Notes under the pieces: generated by a model
Told to the model about the DNA's origin: nothing
Seen by the model: the letters and a program-made list of their open reading frames with translations, nothing else
The model's database searches: none
Shown: positions 11,649 through 22,410 of the stretch, piece by piece
How positions within the stretch are numbered: the stretch's first letter is position 1
Layout of the letters: the number at the start of each line of letters is the position of its first letter
Translations under genes and position numbers: made by a program
Assembly (NCBI GenBank): GCA_019279435.1
Contig: JAAALK010000284.1
Location: forward strand, 15,877,294-15,941,293
Length of the DNA stretch: 64,000 bases
Source: Zizania palustris
Taxonomy: Eukaryota > Streptophyta > Magnoliopsida > Poales > Poaceae
Direction of reading: 5' to 3'

Positions 11649-12329
11649 TAGGGCTGGATAACGAGCCAGCTCGGCTCGTTAAGCTCGGCTCGTTATAGCT
11701 CGTTATGTTAACGAGCTAGCTCGGCTCGGCTCGTTAACATAACGAGCAGAAAACCCAGCTCGGCTCGGCTCGGTCCAGCTCGCGAGCTAGCTCGTTTAGC
11801 TCGCGAGCCAATTATTTAAAAGATGATTAAATAATAAATATTTAAATAATCACATATCAAACATCAAAATATGAAATAAATAGGATACATAAGGTTTCAA
11901 AAAATAATCATCCATAGTTTCATCATTATTTCTATGATTCCATCAAATTAATCACACATGTTATTTGTTTCATACTTTTATATGAGGAATTCTATAACTT
12001 TTATATGATAAATTCTATATGCCATAATAATAAATTTATAATAACAAGTTAGCAAGTAATAACTTGATATTAACAAATAAATTATAAAACAATGAGTCTT
12101 ATATTGTAAGATAGTGTTTTATTATTGTTTAATGGGTTGACTTGACTACTTGTGCTGAGCTCGTTAAGCTCGCGAGCAGCTCGCGAGCCAGCTCGAACTC
12201 GCTCGTTATACTAACGAGCTAAAACAGCAGCTCAGCTCGTTAGGAAAATAGAACGAGCCGAGCCGAGTCGAGCCGAGCTAGTCACGAGCCGAGCGAGTTA
12301 ACGAGCTACGAGTTTTTTGTCCAGCCCTA
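11649..12329. mobile_element. Non-autonomous hAT element (MITE) with GCTCG-rich ends
   Basis: 681 bp starting TAGGGCTGGATAAC and ending TTGTCCAGCCCTA, so the termini are inverted repeats. It is flanked by a perfect 8-bp direct repeat GTGGCAAC (11,641-11,648 and 12,330-12,337), the target duplication length of hAT transposons. Both ends carry about 150-190 bp of packed GAGCTCG/CGAGC words in both orientations. The middle (11,810-12,120) is AT-rich and has no coding frame, so it must be moved by a transposase encoded elsewhere. It landed in the zinc-knuckle linker of F's gag. Confidence 0.9.
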
Positions 12330-12441
12330 GTGGCAACAACAACAACAACACCCACACCAAAGGCTAGGGCGGTGACTCCCCATGGCCCTCCTACTACAAA
12401 CCTTAGACTGGTACTATCTAGATATGGTCGGGTCTTGGGCG

Positions 12442-12446
12442 TTCAG
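12442..12446. repeat. Target-site duplication of element D (TTCAG)
   Basis: TTCAG precedes D's left LTR. GTCAG follows its right LTR at 48,057-48,061, one mismatch, consistent with an old insertion. F's coding sequence continues on the other side. Confidence 0.7.
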
Positions 12447-13320
12447 TGTTGGGACATGGAGAAGCTATGCTAGCCGGTAATTTCAAAAATTTTGCCCCCA
12501 AACCTTGGAACCATGCGCGTGAGGATCATGAATCATTACCTTCTAATGTGAGACATGCTACTGCAATGGAAGAAGATGTTGGGGAAGTGCATCCTCGCTG
12601 ATCCTTATCTTGCTCTGCCCATTCCCGACGATCCAACCGGTGAAGACTAGTGATGTCTAGATGAAGAAGATCACGAGCGCCGCTATTCGAGAAATGTCTC
12701 TACGGAGTCCACACATACAAGGATGAGATTGATATCACGCCGGCGTACTAGCACCGCTTGTGAGAATCGGGGAGAAATCCCAATCTCAACTATTGAGATC
12801 AAGAAGGGAGAGGATATGTTCTTTGAGGCTAGGGATTAGATTAGATATAAACAACAACTAACATGTGTGTAATCTATATCCCAAGACCTCCTCGTCCTCT
12901 CTTTATATAGATCCTGGACTCTAGGCCCAAAACCAGATAAAAAGCCTAACAGATCCGATCAGTTGAACCACCTGGGAACTTCCGATCTAGACTCTCGGTC
13001 TGCAACCCACAAATTATCGGAACGTCCGATACCCCTACGGGAACTTCCGATCGTTCCTATTGGAACTTCCGATTCCAAATCAAAACTTCCGGTTTGAACA
13101 CTCTGTGTCTAAATCAGAAATTATTGGAACTTTCGATTCCGAATTGGAACTTATGATTTGAGCTCTCGGTTTCTCAAACCATAAATTATCAGAACTTTCA
13201 ATAACATATCGGAAGTTCTGATACCATATCGGAACTTCCGATTTGAGCTCTCGGTTTCTAAAACAGAAAATAATCGAAACATCTGATCCATCCAGAATTT
13301 TCTTGGGCACAATTCCTTCA
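12447..13320 (-). repeat. 3' LTR of D (left copy, 874 bp)
   Basis: Plus-strand ends are TGTTGGGACATGG and CACAATTCCTTCA. On the minus strand the order is U3, a TATATAAAGAG box near 12,899-12,909, then R/U5. The U3 part (12,970-13,280) carries about ten variants of the palindrome TCGGAACTTCCGA. The polypurine tract follows at 13,321. Confidence 0.85.
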
Positions 13321-13335
13321 ATCTCCCACTTGCAC
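13321..13335 (-). promoter_or_regulatory. Polypurine tract of D
   Basis: Minus strand reads GTGCAAGTGGGAGAT directly before the LTR start TGAAGGAATTG, a common copia arrangement. Confidence 0.75.
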
Positions 13336-13911
13336 AAGAACCAATTCTTAGAAAGTTTTTTAATCCATCCCTTTAAGTGTGAGACTCGATAGGTTTATAC
13401 ACAAACGGTAGTTCTCCAAAAACCTTTTCTGGTTCACAGATCAATAGTGATACCTAGCAGCACATATTGATCACCAAAAGTGTACAAAATCAAATTATCT
13501 CTAAACCTTGATCTACGCATGTACTAGTCCCTTTACCACATGACATCAGTCAATCTCAAGGAGAGATGCGTGCCACCCTTGTAGTTTAGCTCGACATTTC
13601 ACTCGAACAAGTATTAGATTCAAATCATGACTAACTCTTTAGTCATAGTGGCATGACCATATACTTTTCCAATCCAACTACCTTGAGGTGTCAGAGACAT
13701 CTCTCCTGTCATAAGGAGGGGTAAATTCCATCTTGACCGCTCACATCCCACGACAAGTTTCACAACACACTTGAAAACAACCCTTATGGCTACCCTAGTT
13801 ATGGAATAGCATTAGGAAGTATCTAAGTGTACCACTACACATTTTAGAATCAAATAATGATCTCATGTGTAAGGACTCTATAAGTACACCATTTAAGATG
13901 AAAACCGATAG
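13336..13911 (-). other. 3' untranslated region of D, non-coding
   Basis: Sequence between D's polypurine tract and the insertion point of C. It resembles copia 3' UTRs and no coding frame is seen. The same region of D resumes at 38,410 beyond element C. Confidence 0.6.
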
Positions 13912-13916
13912 CACAT
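13912..13916. repeat. Target-site duplication of element C (CACAT)
   Basis: CACAT precedes C's 5' LTR and follows its 3' LTR at 38,410-38,414. A third copy follows the 5' LTR at 15,365-15,369 as part of a duplicated flank. Confidence 0.85.
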
Positions 13917-15364
13917 TGTTGACACTCGAATTTGGCATTAATGGTCGAAATTGTCGAAATATCAATTTTGGTAATTTGGGCCAAAAATATGCAATCTCCA
14001 GCATAGGCCGAAGCCCTGAAGTGCCGAACGCTCATCCTGTGTTGGGCTTTGGCAGCACCTTCGGAAGCCTGCTTCAGCAGGCAGGCTTCGGCACAGTGGG
14101 CCCCTTCGGTGGCCTGTGGGCTTTGGCCCAGCAGACTAGCTTCAGCGAGGCCTGTGGAGGCCCACTCCGGCTGGCAGAGTCCTATTCAGATTAGTATAAT
14201 TTGGCTGTTTTGATCTCTTATCCAAATATTAACCACCTAGATGAATCCTACTCATATTAGGTGAGATCTCTTATCCCAATCTTAACCACCTGGCCGAATC
14301 CTATACAAATTAGGTGAGACCAGCCCCTATAAATATAGGGGTGAGGCCAATTCAAGAGGCCCCTTCTTTCATATCAACACAAAGCCCTTGCTTTGAATCG
14401 TTCTTTTATCTTCCAATCTACTTTCTTGCCCTAGGATTAGCACAGTAACGTCCATCTTCATGGGTTTGCACCGTAAGCCCTCTGTCTGCCGCGTTCGAAA
14501 TCACAGTAACCCTTGTTGATTCGCTCGTGAATCTCCCTGTTTAATCCACGAAACGGATTTTTATCGTTTTATCGGCTTTCTTCTACTACCATTGGGACTT
14601 TGGCCTCTAGGCTAGATTGCACTTGATCTTTTGCTATTTTGCAGGGGAAACATCTTAAAAATCATCGCCAAGAAGTTTGGGGGTGATTGATACTCATCTA
14701 TAAGGCTGCTGGAGCACTCTTCGCCATCGCGCCGAAGCCCCTTCGGTGAGAACCTCTTCGCAGTGAACCACTCCTGCGCCGAAGCACCCTTCGCCGTCGC
14801 GTTGAAGCCCTCTTCAGTGAGCACCCTCCGCGGTAAATTTCTCCGTACTGGACCCCGCGGTGCCGAAGCTCCCGGTTTGACCAAAGCTTCGCTATTGATC
14901 TGATCGGGTACCCTCCGTTGGTATGCCAGCCCAGAGACCGCTTCGCACTAGAATGCCAAAGCCCCCTTCATCGATACTTCGCAACAGAGCGTCGATGCCC
15001 CCCTTTGGCGATACTTCCCAACAGAGCACCGAGGCGCCTCTTCGGCGATACTTCACATCATCGGTCTGACCAGGGAGTATACCTTCGGTTCGACTGCCAT
15101 TTTATTACATATCAGAATCGGCCCTGTTCTGGCCGGTTTGTTCAGGTTTTATTATTTTTAGTTATTTACTCATACATTGGCTAATCGAACTTTATTTCTT
15201 AATATCTGTTTGATTACCTGGCGACTCCATTACCCTTACAACCATTAAGGATTTGTCAGAATGCGACGTCGGCGCTGCGTCACGCTTAGGCTCATCCCTA
15301 AGTATCCACGCGCTTTTGGATCGTTGAACTGACCCAAGTGTGGGGGCATGTTTTCGTGTCAACA
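13917..15364 (+). repeat. 5' LTR of C (1,448 bp)
   Basis: Runs from TGTTGACACTCGAATTTGG to TTTTCGTGTCAACA. A CCCCTATAAATATAGGGG promoter box lies at about 14,325-14,342, followed by a leader with CTTCG-rich words. By eye a 180-bp sample (14,340-14,520 against 37,430-37,610) differs from the 3' LTR at roughly 7-8% of positions. Confidence 0.88.
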
Positions 15365-15521
15365 CACATTACAATAACAATCCCAGTACTATCTCAAGTG
15401 GGTCTATCCAACACAATGTTCTGCAACACGTGTTCACATCTCTGATTTGACATCCCATGACTATGATCCGTGAAACATGATCATGAATCAATCAGACGTG
15501 CTAATATATGTATCATCACTG
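15365..15521 (+). repeat. Duplicated host (element D) flank between 5' LTR and primer site of C
   Basis: These 157 bp are nearly the same as 38,410-38,567, the D sequence after C's 3' LTR; I count about seven differences. Both copies start with the CACAT target duplication. A plain LTR element has its primer site within a few bases of the LTR, so the position is abnormal. Confidence 0.85.
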
Positions 15522-15523
15522 TT

Positions 15524-15541
15524 TGGCGACTCTGCTGGGGA
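15524..15541 (+). promoter_or_regulatory. Primer-binding site of C
   Basis: TGGCGACTCTGCTGGGGA corresponds to the site of element A (TGGTGACTCCGCTGGGGA). I did not assign the tRNA. It is displaced about 160 bp from the LTR by duplicated host DNA. Confidence 0.7.
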
Positions 15542-15549
15542 CGACATCA

Positions 15550-18125
15550 ACATGACAAGCACATGTACATCGGCTGCGGGTACATCGACCACGACTACTA
15601 TGACTACGACAATAGTACCCCTATCGTTGATGGACCCGGGGGGCATGAACATGGAAATCGACAACCGCAACATCATCCTCCCCACTCTCGCGGACATCCC
15701 CGAAGAGGATCGGGATGAGATCGAAGCCAAGACAAAGGAATTCCACGCCCTCATCCTCGGGCGCTACACAAAAACTCGCACATGCTTCATCAAGTACGAC
15801 ATCGACATCCCGGACCCCTTCGGAAACAAGGTACCACCACCATCCCTCACGTCTTTATCCCCCTTAGAGATTAGATAGGAGATAGCCGCTACAGTGGATC
15901 AGGCCATTAGTGCTACAATTTCAAATTGACTAGGGCCTGAAATGGAAGCAATGTTTAGGAGATTCGACTTTTTCGAGGCCACTTCTCACACCCCGATTGC
16001 TAGCCTACCCCGCGCGCACCACGTAGACAATAGAACCGATGGGAGCACTAGAAAGGCCATTACATATATGTATCCAATTTCGAAGCCGAGGCTAGTGCAC
16101 ACCACTGTCAGTCAGGTCGGCCCTTAGGTCGGCCAAACCAGCACGTACTAGGCACCGCCACCAATGACAGTCTGTCTGACTAGCTACCAAGCCGGTCCAA
16201 CTGACCCATATACCTACGGTCCGACCAGCTACTAGGCCGGTCCGACCGGCCAGTATGCCTACGGTCAAACTGGCCCTATGGCTGGTCAGGCCGCCCCACT
16301 TTATTACACACTGCCTACGTCCACTCTGCCCTTTCACGCGCTGCCCACACCTCCTGCTCCCACATACCACGTAGACCTGAGCATCCCATTTACCATGAGC
16401 TGGCACGAGAGGAGTAGTCGCACGACCAACATCCCAAGATATCGCCACGTGTCGTGCCCCCGCACGAGAGACACGCATAGGCCGGAAGCATATAGGATAT
16501 TGACGAGCGAATTCGCACACTTGTTAGGGAATGCACTGGTTACACGCCTCGGGATCAGATTAGGGTTTACCGTAAGCTGTACCCAGACCATTTCGATGCC
16601 ATCCCATATCCTCGCGGCTTTAGGGTTCCTGAGTTCACCAAGTTTGATGGTGAGAGTAGCTAGACCACCCTAGAGCATATAGGCCAATTTCTAGCATAGT
16701 GTGGTGAAGCAAGTAGGTCAGATGCGCTTAAGCTCAAATTATTTTCCTTATCATTGTTCGGCACTACTTTCACTTGGTTTTCGGCTGCTACCGCCGAACT
16801 CCGTCCAGACTTGGGCCTAGTTAGAACAGAAATTCCACTATTATTTTACACTAGGGAAACCGAACTTAGGCTCTCACATTTGACATCGGTTAAACAGAAG
16901 ACCAATGAGAGTGTCTCCGACTATATTAGGTGCTTCCGAGACACTAGGAACCGATGTTTTAGTTTAAACATCTCTGAGAGGGATCTGGCCGACTTAGCTT
17001 TCAACGATTTGCATTCTGAAGTTAAGGAAACGTTAGACGGCCGAATCTTCCTCGAGGTTAGTTAGGTTTTGCAGCAAGCTTTGGAACATGAAGGCCGAGT
17101 TAAGGCCAAAAGGTATATCAAAGTTATAGTGGGCCTATGGCCGAGCTACACATCATGGAGCACTTTGAAGAAGAATCATTGGGAGAAGAAGACTCGGCTG
17201 ACATGTACACGGCCGAATGGACCTGGCCCAGTGGATCTAAAACAATCACGTTCTCCAAACTACGGCCATCTCCCACTAAGAGTAATCCCAACGAAGTTAG
17301 GTACTCGTTTGATGTGACCAAGTGCGATAAAATATTTGATTTTCTATTGAAAAGCAAGCTCCTTAGGTTGCCCAAAGGTCACGTCATTCCATCTTCCGAT
17401 GACTTGAAGAAACGTAAATATTGTAAGTGGCACGATACGCTTTCCCATTCCACTAATGAATGCAATGTTTTTTCGTCGATGAGTTCAATCGACCATAAAT
17501 GAAGGACGATTGAAGATAGATTCTAGCCCTAGAATGAAGCTGGATCATGATCCCGTTCCCAGTAAACAACATTGATCTTGATGGGAAGAAGGTACTGATT
17601 CGGCCCGAATAGGCCGAGTCATCTAAAGGAAAGGTAGTCGCCATTGGAAAGCCTCGCACATGCATGCTCATACCGAAGAACCCTGAGGTAGGAATAAATG
17701 TAGACAAGGCATCTCCGACTAAATCCCGCAAAAAGCTGGAGATAACTTTTGGGATGCTTCTCTAGAGACATAGGAGAAAGGCCGAGAATAAACACCCTCG
17801 GCCAACCCCACCAAAGAGGTCGAACCCTCAACAAGAGCATGAGTTCGGCTCACAGGTAGCTAAGGCCATTCTGGGTACACCCCGTTCGGCTGAAGGTTCT
17901 GGGAGCAAATTTGCAATGCTCGGAACCAAGCCGCAAGCTTCATCGGCACATCCCGGGATGACTAAGTCCCAAAAGAGGCGATTCCAATGTCTTCGTGCCG
18001 AATACCTTAGAGGGAAAGAGGCCGAAGAATGCAAAGGTAGCCCACCCTGGCGAATCCACAACTTTAGCTAGAACACACCAGGTATGGAGACCAAAGTTGG
18101 CTGGCAAGCCAGCTTCTACCCTCAC
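15550..18125 (+). pseudogene. gag-type ORF of element C, broken
   Basis: In order: a Ser/Thr-rich start with EIDNRNIILPTLADIPEEDRDEI (15,655-15,725), closely matching A's gag N-terminus; a tandem Y-G-P-T-S-Y / A-G-P-T region (16,180-16,300) encoded by GGTCCGACC words; a core with LFGTTFTWFSA (16,755) and TSVKQKTNESVSDYIRCFRDTRNRC (16,880-16,960); a YTAEWTWPSGS stretch (17,207); KYCKWHDTLSHSTNECNVF (17,415-17,470); and PGMTKSQKRRFQCLRAEYLRG (17,955-18,015). The frame ends near 18,127 with a TE stop. It changes frame several times and carries stops such as TAG inside the YGPT repeat. Gag forms the particle; no enzyme domain follows. Confidence 0.7.
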
Positions 18126-18357
18126 TGAGTAGGAACCACATCCTTGCAAGGGACCCGAGGTGCAAGACAAGTAAAATTACTAAAGGCCGATTTGATGAGA
18201 AATCCAGCGCTTAAGTCCCCTGGTCATATTAGTGAGTCGTACAAATCGTCCTCATCAAATTCAAATGTCTTGGGTTATGAAATGGATGATTTGGTAGGTA
18301 AACAAATAGAGAGTATCGCCCATGGCTCACTATGCTTTTAGCTCACTAAGTTTGCTA

Positions 18358-18374
18358 AAAGGCAGGGGGCAATG
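18358..18374 (+). promoter_or_regulatory. Polypurine tract of C
   Basis: AAAGGCAGGGGGCAATG ends exactly at the 3' LTR start TGTTGACAC. It closely matches those of A and E. Confidence 0.8.
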
Positions 18375-18441
18375 TGTTGACACTCGAATTTGGCATTAAT
18401 GATCGAAATTGTCGAAATATCAATTTTGGTAATTTGGGTCG
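18375..18441 (+). repeat. First part of C's 3' LTR, interrupted by element A
   Basis: The first 67 bases match the 5' LTR (TGTTGACACTCGAATTTGG onward). The LTR then breaks at GGTCG, the target duplication of A, and resumes at 37,071 with matching sequence. Confidence 0.88.
18437..18441. repeat. Target-site duplication of element A (GGTCG)
   Basis: GGTCG here is repeated at 37,066-37,070. Joining the C LTR across one copy restores the alignment with the 5' LTR. Confidence 0.9.
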
Positions 18442-19870
18442 TGTTGACACGGAAATGTGCCCCGCACTTGGGTCAGTTCGACGATCCAAAAGTGCACGGA
18501 TACTTAGGGACAAGTCTAAGCTGTGACGTGGCACCGACGTCGCGTTCCGACTACCCTTAATAGTGATAAGGGGGTGGAGTCGCCAGGCAACCAGATTACA
18601 CAAAATAATCCAATTAGCCGAAAAAGATAGATTAAACAGAATAAAATCAACAAACCAGTCGTTACCCGTCTGGTTCGAAGTCTATGGCGAAGGGTGCGCC
18701 GAAGGGTACCTTCGGCGTCTGGTGCGAAGGGTGCGCCGAAGGGTACCTTCGTCGTTTGGTGCGAAGGGTGGTCCACCGAAGGGTGCTTCGGCGTTCGGGC
18801 TGATCTGGCCGAAGGTGGACTCCGAACAGATCTGGACACGATGATCACCTCTGAACAGCGGGGTTCGGCATGATATCTCCGATACAGCACTCTATGGGAC
18901 AATGACGCAAGGGCCACGCGCGAGTGCAACTTCGTCCAGTGCGGGGTATGGTCGTGGCGAAGCCTGTTGCGACGAAGTATGCTAGCGAAGCCTGTTGCCG
19001 AGGCCTACGGTCCCGCCGAAGGGTGCCCTGGGACCTCCGAAACTGATCTCTCAGCTCCGGACTCCTCCGACGAAGGGGCTCCGAATGTGCGAACCTGCAA
19101 CAGAAGAGTGTGAAGTACCAATTCGGCCTGAGGTCCGATTTTTGCTAAGTGTTGCACTAGTAGCGAAGGTAGCAATCTATTACGCAAATTAATGGATACT
19201 TCATAGGAGAAGTAACAAGGCCATAGCAATCTATTACATAGATTAACAGATACTTCACAGGCGAAGTAACAAGGGTTACCACTGTTCCGTAGCGGCCGAC
19301 GGAAGGCTTCCAAGCAAACCCACGAAGAGGTATAGGAAAATAAAGGTAAAGTAAATGCGATCAAAGCATGGGCGTTGGTTTGGTTTGAGTTGGGGGGCTC
19401 TCCACGCCAGCCATGCCTCTCTATTATAGGGGGTTAACTCCTAATCTAATCTGCTATTAATCCGGCCAGATAGAGATAGAGACTGAGCTGGAAACGCGTA
19501 CAACTCTATCTCTACCGAGGTGGGCTTCGGCCAGGCCCGTCGAGACCTGCTCGTCGGGCCGAAGCTTCGGTAGCGTGGGCTTCGGCCAGGCCCATCGAGG
19601 CCTGCTCCTCGGGCCAAAGCTTCGGTAGCGTGGGCTTCGGCCAGGCCCGTCGAGGCTTGCTCCTCGGGCCGAAGCTTCAGCAGCGTGGGCCTCCGAAGGC
19701 TTCCTGGCCGAAGCCCATGGGCTGGCTAGAGGCTTTCAGAGCCCATAGCTCAATGGACTTCGGCCCTGTAGGGCTTCGGACAGACCCTGGACATGTGTAC
19801 TTTTGGCCCAAATTACCAAAAATTGATATTTTGATAATCTAGCCATTACTGCCATTTTTTACTATCAACA
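18442..19870 (-). repeat. 3' LTR of A (left copy, 1,429 bp)
   Basis: Plus-strand ends are TGTTGACACGGAAATG and TTTTTTACTATCAACA. It holds three tandem 55-bp units from 19,520 to 19,684 (each starting GTGGGCTTCGG) and many CTTCGG words at 18,670-18,830. A CTATAATAG promoter-like box on the minus strand lies near 19,420. Confidence 0.88.
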
Positions 19871-19886
19871 CATGCCCCTGCCTTTT
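19871..19886 (-). promoter_or_regulatory. Polypurine tract of A
   Basis: Minus strand AAAAGGCAGGGGCATG ends at the LTR start. Confidence 0.82.
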
Positions 19887-19954
19887 AGTGAACTAGTGAA
19901 CTAAAAGCACAATGAGCTGAAGACGATATCCTCCACATCGGCTTTACGACACCT

Positions 19955-21110
19955 TTATGATGTTTGCCACACACTTGGGAAATACCTGTTCAAGTATCTT
20001 CCATTCAAAGCTCTTCGAAACCGCTCTCCTTGCAGGGATTCCAACACGTATGCGTTGTCGGGAGCGATTTCGGCTATTTTAAAAGGACCTTCCCAACTAG
20101 GTGACCATTTGCCAAATTTGGGACTCTTCGTGCCTAAAGGCAAAATCATTTTCCATACCAAGTCTCCTATTTGAAACGATTTTGGTTTAACCTTCTTATT
20201 GTAGGCTTTAGCTACTCTTTTCTTGTCTACTTCTATAGCTCCTAAAGCCCTTAGTCTCTTATCGGTCACTTCCTCCAGATTGTCTTTCAGAAGAGCCTCA
20301 TACTCATTGACCGATAAACCGTCTTGCTTTAACACTCTTAAGGAGCCAAGATCTACCTCTACATGCAGAACGACCTCTTGTCCATATAACAACTCATATG
20401 GACTAACGTTGGTGGCACTGTGCTTTGCAATCCTACAAGCCCATAACACCTCGGAAAGCACTTCATGCCACCTTTTAGGAAACTCTTCAATTTTCTTCTT
20501 AATAAGCTTAATCACGGTTTTATTACTGGACTCGGCCTGACCATTGGCCTGAGCATAGTAAGGTGAAGAGTTTATCAACTTAATACCATAGTATTCGGCG
20601 AAGTCCCTTACTTCTCCAGAAACAAATGAACTACCTTGATCCGTAGTCAGAGTTTGGGGAATGCCGAATCTATGTATGATGTGCTTCAAAATAAAATCAC
20701 GTACCTCGTTGTGAGTCATGTTCTTGAGAGGTACGGCTTTGGTCCACTTAGTGAAGTAATCCGTTGCCATCAACACGAACTGATGCCCTTTTGAGGAAGG
20801 AGGGTAAATCTGGCCGATGAAGTATAAAGCCCCAACCTCAAAATGGCCATGGCTTGATAATAGGATTGAGCAATGAGGCAGGAGCTAACTGGATGTTGCC
20901 AAACTGGATTGAAACAATCTTCAGTCATAGTTGGCCAATAAAAACCCGCTCTTTTGAGCATCCAACTCATCTTTTGGGCCGACTGGTGAGTGCCACAAAG
21001 CCCCTCATGGACTTCTCCTGTAGCCACTTGGGACAGCTCATGGTCTAAACACTTTAATAGCACTTCGTCGATGGTTCGGCGATACAATGTGTCGTCTACC
21101 AACATGAATT
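19955..21110 (-). pseudogene. Integrase of element A
   Basis: The core (20,776-19,955) is open for 273 codons and shows a DDE triad: D in ATDYFTKW, D in TTDQGSSF, E in GQAESSNKTVIK. It is followed by the C-terminal GPFKI and ALNGRYLNRYFP tail. The zinc-binding N-terminus (21,105-20,770) reads LCGTHQSAQKM, GFYWPTM and a degraded second cysteine pair, in another frame with a break at about 20,770-20,860. Integrase joins the cDNA to nuclear DNA. The core is well preserved, but the break before it prevents a working polyprotein. Confidence 0.82.
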
Positions 21111-22410
21111 TGAACGCTTGTCACCGAACCTTTCGATCAACCCTTTGGCTAGGGTCTCTCAAATATTGGACGATTGGGTCTCTCCAATCACCCTTACAGG
21201 TTTCAGAGGGCCTCGCTGGTCCGCCTTCTGAAAAAACCTCCAAACTACTGACTTTGGGGTGTCCCCCGAGCCATTTCAGCTCCTGCCGAAGTCCGGCCGA
21301 AGCGGTCGTTCGGAGTGTGCTGGGCCGAAGCCCTTTGGAGGGTTCAGATCCTGAGGAGCCTTCTCCGTTCGAGAGGCTTCAGACTATGGGCTCCGGCGTG
21401 CTGGGTCCCTTGGTGGGTGGAGCACTCCGACCCAGGGGCTTTGGCGTGCGGTGGCCTTCGGTGACCCGAGGGGTTCGACCCGGAGGGCGCGCCTGCCCAG
21501 CATCACTGGCTTTGGTAGTGAGACAAAACACCGGCTTCTCCAATACAGAAAAATTCCCTCTCCTGACTTGGTAGCCAGATGCTTGCTGAGCCAAATCATT
21601 GGTGACTGAATTGGCTTCTCTTGACACGTGAGATATTTTGAAATCCTCAAAAGTAGCAACTATGTCCAGACATTTGTCCAAGTAGCTATTCAGCAAGCCA
21701 TTAAAACATTGAGTATTCTTAGCTACTTGTTGTACTACTAATAACGAATCACCATACGTGTGAACATGTTTAGCGCCTACAGACTCTAGTAGTTCAAGAC
21801 CTAGCAATAAAGCTTCGTATTCGGCTTGGTTATTAGTGGAAGAAAACTCTAGTCGGGCCGAGGTTTCAAAGCGCATACCATTAGGTGATATGAGAACCAC
21901 TCCGATACCTTGGCCGTTCTTGCAAGCCGAACCATCAAAATAGATTTTCCATGGTACTATCTCAACTAGAGCAATAGCATCACTCCAGCTAGCATCTATG
22001 TGATGATCAACTATAAAGTTGGCTACGACTTGGCCTTTCATCGCCCTTAGGGGCTCATAGGACAAATCGTACTCAATCAACGCGTAAGCCCATTTTCCGA
22101 TTCTTCCACTTAGAATCAGCTTCTGTAACATGTGCTTTATAATATCGGTTTGGCAAACGACAACACATGTGGTGGGGCGAAGATAATGGCCTAACTTGGT
22201 GCACATGTAATAAAGTGATAAACATAATCGCTCCACAAACGCGTACCTGGTTTCGACGTCCAACAGGCGGCGGCTCAAGAATGTGATGATGTACTCCTTC
22301 CCTTCCACCTCCTGGGTTAGCACGGCTCCAATCACGCTATGTTCAGCGGCGATGTATAGCCGAAACAGAATCCCGGCCTTGGGTGCTCTCACCACGGGCG
22401 GTGATGACAA
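21110..22410 (-). pseudogene. RNase H plus archaeal-type RNase H of element A
   Basis: The frame 22,410-21,379 first reads the classical RNase H remnant (LYIAAEHSVIGAVLTQEVEG, LSRRLLDVETRYAFVE). It continues with a second RNase H with all four acidic positions visible: FDGSACKNGQG, NQAEYEALLLGLEL, TYGDSLLVVQQ and VTNDLAQQASG. A proline/glycine linker leads to a stop at 21,379, and the linker continues in the same style towards integrase. The second RNase H is the added module of Tat-lineage elements and degrades the RNA strand of the hybrid. Confidence 0.82.
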
